From positions 127,539 to 191,538 of the forward strand of contig CAISDA010000040.1 of the NCBI GenBank assembly GCA_903884005.1: a stretch of 64,000 nucleotides of DNA, read 5' to 3'. Shown one piece after another: positions 56,931-64,000 of this stretch. The stretch comes from an uncultured Ignavibacteriota bacterium. GTDB lineage: Bacteria > Bacteroidota > Ignavibacteria > UBA10030 > UBA8401. Under the pieces are notes generated by a model. It saw nothing but the letters and a program-made list of their open reading frames with translations, did no database searches and had not been told where the DNA came from. The number at the start of each line of letters is the position of its first letter. The first letter of the stretch is position 1. The translations under genes and the position numbers were made by a program.

Positions 56931-58040
56931 TTACACGTAAGTGAGAGTATATTCATCCATCGTATCCCTTCCGAATTTCACGCGTGAGCGTAATCTCCGG
57001 CGAATTGAATCGTCACGCGCGGCTATGCCTGAAATTCCTGTCCCAAATTGGCTCGGCGATGTAAATTGATACAGAATATCCGCAGCCTTCGCCCGCAGGA
57101 AACCCCGATATACATCGGCTCCGCCTTCGACCAGGACCGAAATGATCTGCTGTTCTGCCAGATCTGCGAGGATGTCACAGACAGGAATTTTTTTATTCGC
57201 GCCGGCCCGGAGCTGCACGACAACAACACCCTTCGATTCGAGCAGCGATATCTTCTCGAGCTTTTCCACGTCGCGTGTTCGTGCAGTATAAACGATGGTC
57301 CCCGTTTCACCGGCCGTCGTCACGAGCACCGCATCGAGTGGAACACGCAGCCTGCCGTCAAGCAGTACGCGCAGCGGATTGCTACCTTTTACACTGCGCA
57401 CGGTGAGCAGAGGATCGTCCGCTATCACCGTCCCGGCGCCCACGAGTATTGCGTCGAATGATGCGCGCAGCGCATGGACTTTTTTTCTCGATTCGGCGTT
57501 CGTGATCCATTGTGAGGATCCGTCGGCTTTCGCAATGAAGCCGTCGGAGGTTTGCGCTGTCTTCAACGCAACGAACGGCCGCTTGTGCCGGCACCATGCG
57601 AAAAATTGTTCGTTCAACTGTATCGCTTCGTTGCGGCAGCGTCCCACTTCGCACCGCACTCCGGCAGCGCGCAGCCTGCGTATGCTTTTTCCGTTCACCA
57701 GCGTGTTCGGATCCTTGACCGCAGCAACAACGCGTGAAAATTTTTGCGCAATGATCAGATCGACGCACGGGGGTGTCTTGCCCTCATGAAAACACGGTTC
57801 GAGCGACACATACAGCGTTGCGCCTTCGAGCACTTCTCCACGGCGCCGCGCATCGAGCACAGCGTTCACTTCCGCATGGTTGCCGCCGAACTGCCTGTGA
57901 AATCCCGTGCCGAGCACCCGGCCATCCCGGACGATGACAGCGCCGACCATCGGATTCGGACTCACAAGACCCCGCCCCTTGGCGGCGAGTGTCAGGCAGG
58001 CCCTCATGTACTCGGCATCCTGCGTTTCCAACGTCGTCAT
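56931..58040 (-). CDS. ribD: Bifunctional riboflavin biosynthesis protein RibD
   Basis: AEVNAVLDARRRGEVLEGATLYVSLEPCFHEGKTPPCVDLI; SSQWITNAESRKKVHALRASFDAILVGAGTVIADDPLLTVR; VEGGADVYRGFL. Confidence 0.96.
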   Translation of the reverse strand: MTTLETQDAEYMRACLTLAAKGRGLVSPNPMVGAVIVRDGRVLGTGFHRQFGGNHAEVNAVLDARRRGEVLEGATLYVSLEPCFHEGKTPPCVDLIIAQKFSRVVAAVKDPNTLVNGKSIRRLRAAGVRCEVGRCRNEAIQLNEQFFAWCRHKRPFVALKTAQTSDGFIAKADGSSQWITNAESRKKVHALRASFDAILVGAGTVIADDPLLTVRSVKGSNPLRVLLDGRLRVPLDAVLVTTAGETGTIVYTARTRDVEKLEKISLLESKGVVVVQLRAGANKKIPVCDILADLAEQQIISVLVEGGADVYRGFLRAKAADILYQFTSPSQFGTGISGIAARDDSIRRRLRSRVKFGRDTMDEYTLTYV

Positions 58041-59053
58041 TTAAAAACGATCTCCCTTTTTTTTGCAGCCGACCGATACACTGCATCGACGATCTTCATG
58101 CGCTCAACGGCTTCTTCGGCGCTGGAGATCAGCGAATGAAGTCCGCGCACAGCACCGACGAAATGCTTCAATTCATTTTCAAACGACCGTGTCAGCATCC
58201 GTTGTGTCGGATCGACTTTCTCGGGCGTTACATCCACGATTCCTCCGTGCATGTCCTTGTGGATGCGCAGCGGGTTGATCTTGCCGCTGCCCTGATCTCC
58301 ATAGATATTGCAGTAATGCAGTTCGTTCTCGATCATGAAGCTCCAGCTCACTTCGATGGTGATCGTTGCACCGTTTTTCATCGAAAGGAAAACGGCCGAC
58401 GAATCTTCGACGTGCGAATTCTTGAGGGAGTAATTCACAGCGCTCACTCGCTCCACTTCCGGATAGCCCGTCATCCACAGCGCAAAGTCGAGCATCACGA
58501 TCCCGAGGTCGAGAAAGACGCCCCCGCCGGAGATCGACTTTGTCTGGAGCCACGTGTGCTCGGGAAGCGGCTTCTTCAGCCAGCCTGCTTTCACGTAGAA
58601 CACTTTTCCGATTTCGTTGTTTTCAATGAAGCTGCGCAGGAGCATGGCATCGGGACGAAAGCGGTTATTCATGCCGACCATCAATTTGCGTTTTGTCCGT
58701 TTGACGGCGTCGGCTATGAGGAGCGCCTCTTCATATTTACGGGCAACCGGCTTTTCGACAAACACGTCGCAGCCCGCCTCGAGCGCTGCAATGGAAATAT
58801 CTTTGTGACTGTCTGTGGGCGTGCAGATATCGACCGCATCCAGCTCAGCCTCTTTCAGCATCTTGTGGTGATCGGTGTAGTATTGTTTGATCCCGTATTT
58901 ATCGGCGATGGCGCGGGCGCGTCCTTTGCCCGAGTCGCAGACAGCGACGATCTCGACATCCCGCAGACGGGAAAGGATCGGCAGGTGGTAGAGCTGCGCG
59001 ATCCATCCTAATCCGATGACGCCAATGCGAATTTTTTCTTTTTTTTCTGTCAT
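58037..59053 (-). CDS. Gfo/Idh/MocA-family oxidoreductase
   Basis: Start MTEKKEKIRIGVIGLGWIAQLYHLP; DAVDICTPTDSHKDISIAALEAGCDVFVEKPVAR. Confidence 0.93.
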   Translation of the reverse strand: MTEKKEKIRIGVIGLGWIAQLYHLPILSRLRDVEIVAVCDSGKGRARAIADKYGIKQYYTDHHKMLKEAELDAVDICTPTDSHKDISIAALEAGCDVFVEKPVARKYEEALLIADAVKRTKRKLMVGMNNRFRPDAMLLRSFIENNEIGKVFYVKAGWLKKPLPEHTWLQTKSISGGGVFLDLGIVMLDFALWMTGYPEVERVSAVNYSLKNSHVEDSSAVFLSMKNGATITIEVSWSFMIENELHYCNIYGDQGSGKINPLRIHKDMHGGIVDVTPEKVDPTQRMLTRSFENELKHFVGAVRGLHSLISSAEEAVERMKIVDAVYRSAAKKREIVFK

Positions 59054-59055
59054 GA

Positions 59056-60972
59056 TCACCGTCGACTGGATTGTGTGAAAAGACAAGCGGCTTCCATGGC
59101 GATGCCCGGGGCATCGAGATGGGTCAATTGATACAATTCCGAGGGCGATCCCTGTTCCACAAATCCGTCCGGCAGGCCGATGACTTTCACATGCTTGTTC
59201 ATCATTCCGAGACGGAGGAGTTCCTCGACGACCGCGGACCCGAATCCGCCGACGACCGAATTTTCTTCGACCGTCACAATGGCGCTGAAGCGGCCGGCAA
59301 TGTCCTTCACACGCGCGGCGTCGATGGGCTTGGCAAATCGCATGTTCACCACCTCGGCGTGAATGCCCTGCTCCTTCAGCAGTGCTGCGGCATCAAGCGA
59401 GTGATGTACCATCGTTCCGATGGCGAGTATCGCAACGTCGCTGCCTTCGCGCACCACCTCACTCTTGCCGATCTCCATTGGTGTGAACCCTGTCCGCAGT
59501 GTGAGTCCGAACGAATTTCCTCTGGGGTATCGCAGCGCAATGGGGCCGCCCCGATATTCAACGGCGGTGTAGAGCATGTCGCGCAATTCCTGTTCGTCCT
59601 TCGGTGCCATGATCACCATGCCGGGAATGCAACGCAGGAATGAGAAATCAATCATGCCGTGATGCGTCGGTCCGTCCGCCCCCACAAGCCCCGCACGGTC
59701 CATCACAAAGACCGCATGCAGTCCCTGCAGGGCGATGTCGTGAATAATCTGATCATATCCCCGCTGGAGGAAAGTTGAATAGATGGCCACAACGGGAATA
59801 TACTGCTCGGTCGCCATTCCCGCGGCGAATGTGACTGCGTGCTGCTCTGCAATGCCGACATCGAAAAACCGATCGGGCATTTCCTTTTGCAATATATCCA
59901 AGCCTGTCCCGTCGGGCATTGCAGCGGTGATGCCCACGACCTTCGGATTTTCTCTGCAGATCTCCACCAGTGCCTGGCCGAATATTTTCGTGTACGACGG
60001 CGGCGCATTGCCCTTCGGCGATTTTCCCGTCTCCCGGTCGAACGGCGTCACGCCGTGCAGCTTGGCTGCATCCTGTTCGGCCGGAGCATATCCTTTGCCC
60101 TTTTCCGTGATGACATGGATCAGGATCGGTCCGTTGATCTCTTTCACATGATTGAAAATTTCGACCAGTTTTTTCACGTTATGGCCGTTGAAGGGGCCGT
60201 AGTAGCGGAAGCCGAATGCCTCAAAAAGCATTCCCGGCGTGATCACCACGCGGAGTCCTTTTTCCAATTTATGCGCCGCGATGCGGAGCCGGTCGCCGAA
60301 CGAATCCAGTTTGCCGGTGAGCTCCCAGACGTCATCCTTCAATTTTTTATAGGACGGATGCGTCAGCGCCTCTGAAAAATAATTTCTGAACGAAGAAATA
60401 TCGGGCTTGATGGACGACAGGCTCACCATATTGTTGTCGTTCAGGACGACGATAATATTTTTTTTCAGCACGCCGGCATTCGTCATGGCTTCGAAGGCCA
60501 TGCCCCCGGTCATGGAGCCGTCTCCGACAATGGCCACGACCTTGTTTTTCCTGTGGTCGAAATCCCGAGCAGCCGCCATGCCGAGAGCGGCGGAGATCGC
60601 GGTATTGGCATGGCCTGCGCCGAATGTGTCGTAGATGCTTTCGTCGCGTTTCAGGAAGCCGCTGATGCCGTGCAATTGCCTGATCGTGTCCATCCGGTCT
60701 TTGCGGCCGGTCAAAATTTTGTGGGGATATGCCTGGTGCCCGGTATCCCATACGAGCTTGTCGTCGGGAGTGTTGAATGCGTAATGCAGTGCGACGGATA
60801 ATTCAACGGCGCCGAGGCCGGCCCCGAGATGACCGCCTGTTTTCGACACCGAATCGACCAAAAATTCACGCACTTCCGCGCACACGGCCCGCAGGTCCTG
60901 CATCGATAATTTTCTCAGGTCCTCGGGAGAGTGAATTGTATCCAGTAATGGTGTTGTGGAATGTGCTGTCAT
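59056..60972 (-). CDS. dxs: 1-deoxy-D-xylulose-5-phosphate synthase
   Basis: SKTGGHLGAGLGAVELSVALHYAFNTP; GDGSMTGGMAFEA; GIAEQHAVTFAAGMA. Confidence 0.97.
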   Translation of the reverse strand: MTAHSTTPLLDTIHSPEDLRKLSMQDLRAVCAEVREFLVDSVSKTGGHLGAGLGAVELSVALHYAFNTPDDKLVWDTGHQAYPHKILTGRKDRMDTIRQLHGISGFLKRDESIYDTFGAGHANTAISAALGMAAARDFDHRKNKVVAIVGDGSMTGGMAFEAMTNAGVLKKNIIVVLNDNNMVSLSSIKPDISSFRNYFSEALTHPSYKKLKDDVWELTGKLDSFGDRLRIAAHKLEKGLRVVITPGMLFEAFGFRYYGPFNGHNVKKLVEIFNHVKEINGPILIHVITEKGKGYAPAEQDAAKLHGVTPFDRETGKSPKGNAPPSYTKIFGQALVEICRENPKVVGITAAMPDGTGLDILQKEMPDRFFDVGIAEQHAVTFAAGMATEQYIPVVAIYSTFLQRGYDQIIHDIALQGLHAVFVMDRAGLVGADGPTHHGMIDFSFLRCIPGMVIMAPKDEQELRDMLYTAVEYRGGPIALRYPRGNSFGLTLRTGFTPMEIGKSEVVREGSDVAILAIGTMVHHSLDAAALLKEQGIHAEVVNMRFAKPIDAARVKDIAGRFSAIVTVEENSVVGGFGSAVVEELLRLGMMNKHVKVIGLPDGFVEQGSPSELYQLTHLDAPGIAMEAACLFTQSSRR

Positions 60973-60973
60973 C

Positions 60974-61207
60974 TTATTCGTAATCGCTCAATTCAATTTT
61001 TCCGTTGGCGTTTTTGGTGATCTGTTGTATGCGCAATTCGGCCTTCGCCAGCGTTTCGTTCAATTGTTTCGCGAGCGCGGCGCCTTCTTCGTATAACGCG
61101 ATGGACTCTTCAAGCGAGGCGCTTCCCTGTTCGAGCGTCTCAACGATTTTACCCAAGCGCGACATCGTTTCTTCAAACGACGGTTTGACAACTTCTTTTT
61201 TAGCCAT
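60974..61207 (-). CDS. xseB: Exodeoxyribonuclease VII small subunit
   Basis: SFEETMSRLGKIVETLEQGSASLEESIALYEEGAALAKQ. Confidence 0.95.
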   Translation of the reverse strand: MAKKEVVKPSFEETMSRLGKIVETLEQGSASLEESIALYEEGAALAKQLNETLAKAELRIQQITKNANGKIELSDYE

Positions 61208-62462
61208 GTGTGTGTGTGTTGGTTGGTCGGATGTCCTTCACCACTGCGCTTGCCTCGCCGTCTGACATTTCCACGGTGATCAGATCGTTCGCCGCGAGAA
61301 CGGCAGCACTCGCAACGATCGTTCCGTTCCTGCGCACGACGGCATATCCCCGCTTCAGCGCAAGGCGCGGATCGAGTGCGGTCATTCGTGCGGCCATTGA
61401 CTCTGCGGTGTGCGACAATAGCGCGATGCGATGTGCAAGCGAAGCGGAACAGCGCCGCTCCAAATCATCGATGAACTGCATTCGTTGGCGCAGGACATCG
61501 ATCGGTCTATTGAATGCGTAGCTGCCGATGAGATGCTTGATTGTGTCTCTATGGGATTCGATGGACGATTCGAGTGCTTCCTTCATAGCATACGAATATT
61601 CGCGAACAACGTCAAATACATCATTGCGGTCCCTGACCACGAGCTCGGCCGCTGCAGACGGTGTCGGCGCGCGGAGATCGGCAACCAAATCGCTGATGCT
61701 GAAATCGATCTCATGGCCAACGGCGCTGATAACGGGAATGTGCGAATTGTAGATCGCCCGGGCGACGACTTCTTCGTTGAAAGCCCATAGGTCTTCAAGT
61801 GATCCTCCCCCGCGTCCTGCGATAATGACGTCCACGGTGTCGTCTTCGTTCAGGAGCTCGATGCCCGCAGCAATTTCTTCCGCTGCGCCGATGCCCTGCA
61901 CTTTGACGGGAACAAGCAACAGTTCCAAGAGCGGGAACCGCCTCTGGAGCACGCTAATCATATCGCGGATGGCCGCTCCCGTAGGCGATGTGACAAGACC
62001 GATCCGTTGTGGATATTCGGGCAGCGGCTTTTTGTGTGCCTGATCGAATAATCCCTCGGCGCTGAGTTTTTTTTTCAAGCGTTCCAACGCAAGCTGCAGT
62101 GCGCCAACACCATCCTGTTGAATGTGAAAACAATCGAGCTGATAATTGCCGCGGGGCTCGTACACGGTGATATTGCCGCGGATGATGACCCGCATGCCGT
62201 CCTGCACCTTAACGGCGACTGAAGCTGTGCGGCTCCGCCACATCACGGCGGAGATCTGTGCGCCTTCGTCTTTCACGGTAAAATACCAGTGCCCCGACGA
62301 GTGATGCTTGAAGTTCGAGACTTCCCCCTGCACCCATATGTCGGTGAAGCCGAGTTCAAGAACGCCTTTGATCTGGCGTGTGATCTCCGTAACGGTGACA
62401 ATCCTGCGTTCGTCATTCATAGGAAGAAATATAGCGGATATTGTGCTCATTTCAAATTTCAA
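61200..62462 (-). CDS. xseA: Exodeoxyribonuclease VII large subunit
   Basis: WVQGEVSNFKHHSSGHWYFTVKDEGAQISAVMWR; RIGLVTSPTGAAIRDM; ISAVGHEIDFSISDLVADLRAPTPSAAAE. Confidence 0.97.
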   Translation of the reverse strand: MKFEMSTISAIFLPMNDERRIVTVTEITRQIKGVLELGFTDIWVQGEVSNFKHHSSGHWYFTVKDEGAQISAVMWRSRTASVAVKVQDGMRVIIRGNITVYEPRGNYQLDCFHIQQDGVGALQLALERLKKKLSAEGLFDQAHKKPLPEYPQRIGLVTSPTGAAIRDMISVLQRRFPLLELLLVPVKVQGIGAAEEIAAGIELLNEDDTVDVIIAGRGGGSLEDLWAFNEEVVARAIYNSHIPVISAVGHEIDFSISDLVADLRAPTPSAAAELVVRDRNDVFDVVREYSYAMKEALESSIESHRDTIKHLIGSYAFNRPIDVLRQRMQFIDDLERRCSASLAHRIALLSHTAESMAARMTALDPRLALKRGYAVVRRNGTIVASAAVLAANDLITVEMSDGEASAVVKDIRPTNTHTHG

Positions 62463-62523
62463 TTATCAAAAAAATATTCTTATATTTTCATGATAGTCCT
62501 TTAACCACAAAACGGAGACCCTT

Positions 62524-63240
62524 GTGAACATAGACGTACTCGCCATCGGAGCGCATCCGGATGATATCGAATTATCATGCGCAGGAACAGTAGCCACATT
62601 AGTACGTCAGGGATACAGCGTCGGCATTGTTGATCTTACCGAAGGAGAACTCGGCACACGAGGCTCGCGCGCGCTCAGGCGTAAGGAGGCCGATGCGGCG
62701 GCGGAGATTCTAGGCGTGCAATTCAGGACGAATCTGCGCCTCCCCGATGGGAATATAGAGGTCAACACGACGAACATGAAAAAAGTGATCCAATCCATCC
62801 GCGCGCATACGCCGTCTGTCCTTCTGTTTCCGCATTGGCTGGAACGACATCCCGATCACGAACATGCCAACCGGCTCTGCCGCGAAGCATGGTTTTATGC
62901 CGGACTCGAAAAAATAAAAACAATACGCAACGGCAAGCAGCAGGAGCCTCACAGGCCGGGAAAATGCTATCACTTCATGCAGAAATTCGAATTCGTGCCG
63001 AGTTTCATCGTCGATGTCTCAGAGGTCTATGACCTGAAAAAGAAGGCGCTTGCCGCTTTTGCATCACAATTTCACAACCCGAAGAGCAGCGAACGCGAAA
63101 CTTTGCTGTCATCGGCGGTGTTCCTAGACCACGTGTACGCACGCGACATGCACTTTGGGAGCCTCATCAACAAAACATACGGTGAGCCGTATTTTGCAGT
63201 GGAGCCGATTTGCGTGAACACCTTCTTCGATATTAAATGA
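62524..63240 (+). CDS. bshB1: Bacillithiol biosynthesis deacetylase BshB1
   Basis: IDVLAIGAHPDDIELSCAGTV; TEGELGTRGS; FPHWLERHPDHEHANRL. Confidence 0.95.
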   Translation: MNIDVLAIGAHPDDIELSCAGTVATLVRQGYSVGIVDLTEGELGTRGSRALRRKEADAAAEILGVQFRTNLRLPDGNIEVNTTNMKKVIQSIRAHTPSVLLFPHWLERHPDHEHANRLCREAWFYAGLEKIKTIRNGKQQEPHRPGKCYHFMQKFEFVPSFIVDVSEVYDLKKKALAAFASQFHNPKSSERETLLSSAVFLDHVYARDMHFGSLINKTYGEPYFAVEPICVNTFFDIK

Positions 63241-63318
63241 CCGTGTTCGTCATGCAACGACGCAAAGAGAGAGAGAGAGGAAGAGCGGATGTGTGTATGA
63301 GAAACAGTTTTAAAACGC

Positions 63319-63350
63319 AAAGACCGGCGCTCGGCCGGTCTTTCTTTTTT
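63319..63350. terminator. Intrinsic terminator between convergent bshB1 and a minus-strand small ORF
   Basis: aaagaccggc/gccggtcttt stem, T-run on plus strand; weaker T-run on minus strand. Confidence 0.85.
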
Positions 63351-63522
63351 AGTGGAACGCATGACCGCCCCTGACATGGCCAACGGTCGCACTTTTTATG
63401 ATCTTCAACTGGTTCCGGTTCTGAGTCGGGGTTTGCAGTTTTTTCTCAGAACGTATAACATCCTTTGCATCCGGCTTCGCTTTATTTTTTCCCTCACCGG
63501 CGAACGGCATGGTTGATTTCAT
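63349..63522 (-). CDS. Uncalled 57-aa small protein
   Basis: Manual translation MKSTMPFAGEGKNKAKPDAKDVIRSEKKLQTPTQNRNQLKIIKSATVGHVRGGHAFH*; AAAGGAG Shine-Dalgarno 8 nt upstream of ATG. Below the length cutoff of the supplied track. Confidence 0.65.
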   Translation of the reverse strand: MKSTMPFAGEGKNKAKPDAKDVIRSEKKLQTPTQNRNQLKIIKSATVGHVRGGHAFH

Positions 63523-63653
63523 CGTTTTTCTCCTTTCAATGTATGAACGGTTTCAAACGTATGACCTGCAGGTGCCTCCACACGTGCAACCTACCAATTC
63601 CCTTCGTAAAAGTCAAGACGCTCTCTGCAGCGCCAATCAACTCACGGCATTGA

Positions 63654-64000
63654 TTATTTTGGAAATTTATTGGGAACATCCATCAGTTTGCGCTGATAAT
63701 CGTCAATCACGGGATCCAGTGATTTGTCGTGCGGCGTATCAACATTTCTGTTCATCAGCACCGTGGCAACCTGTATGACCTGTGCGATGACATCATCGCC
63801 CACATTGCGGTGATGTTTCTTAATCGCCGAAGTGATCGTCGGGGGAAAATTCCAGGATTTCAGCAGCGCAGATCCGACGTCGTCGTGCGTTGTCGTGAAA
63901 ATGTGCATTTCCGTTATATAATCGTCTCCGCGATTCTGTCCGCACAGCGAGGCAAAGCGCTTATAGAGCACCGGCTTTTCACACAGGCGCGCCACATACC
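63654..64000 (-). CDS. HDOD-domain protein, C-terminal part (runs off the window)
   Basis: MHIFTTTHDDVGSALLKSWNFPPTITSAIKKHH typical of HDOD domains; ORF open at the window edge. Confidence 0.75.
   Translation of the reverse strand, partial: YVARLCEKPVLYKRFASLCGQNRGDDYITEMHIFTTTHDDVGSALLKSWNFPPTITSAIKKHHRNVGDDVIAQVIQVATVLMNRNVDTPHDKSLDPVIDDYQRKLMDVPNKFPK

Noticed and set aside
63266-63279. Short (AG)7 microsatellite after bshB1
   Set aside because: Real, but short and in the 3' untranslated region; no supported phase-variation role.

Overview
Dense bacterial chromosomal segment of moderate GC with about 60 protein-coding genes, one tRNA and several intrinsic terminators. Gene content (type III glutamine synthetase, bacillithiol deacetylase BshB1, HldD, HprK, a bacterial deoxyhypusine-synthase homologue) suggests a Gram-negative member of the Bacteroidota/Chlorobiota/Ignavibacteria neighbourhood; this is inference from protein families only. 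Almost everything between about 6.5 and 62.5 kb is on the minus strand. Most of the window is core housekeeping: Fe-S assembly, aminoacyl-tRNA synthetases, topA, DNA pol III delta', scpAB, aroC, htrA, recO, riboflavin, dxs, xseAB. I see no phage, IS element, CRISPR array, toxin-antitoxin or recognisable defence island. The most distinctive observations are: (1) an ScpB condensin subunit with very long acidic extensions, an almost identical 3x75-bp in-frame tandem repeat, and a basic amphipathic C-terminus encoded in overlap with the next gene; (2) an uncalled 57-aa small ORF with a strong Shine-Dalgarno sequence and a GGHAFH tail; (3) an uncharacterised 100-aa protein translationally coupled inside an Rrf2-IscS-HesB-SufB operon, with a candidate operator; (4) a deoxyhypusine-synthase homologue in a bacterium; (5) a tryptophanase/tyrosine phenol-lyase family enzyme whose diagnostic residues point to tryptophanase.
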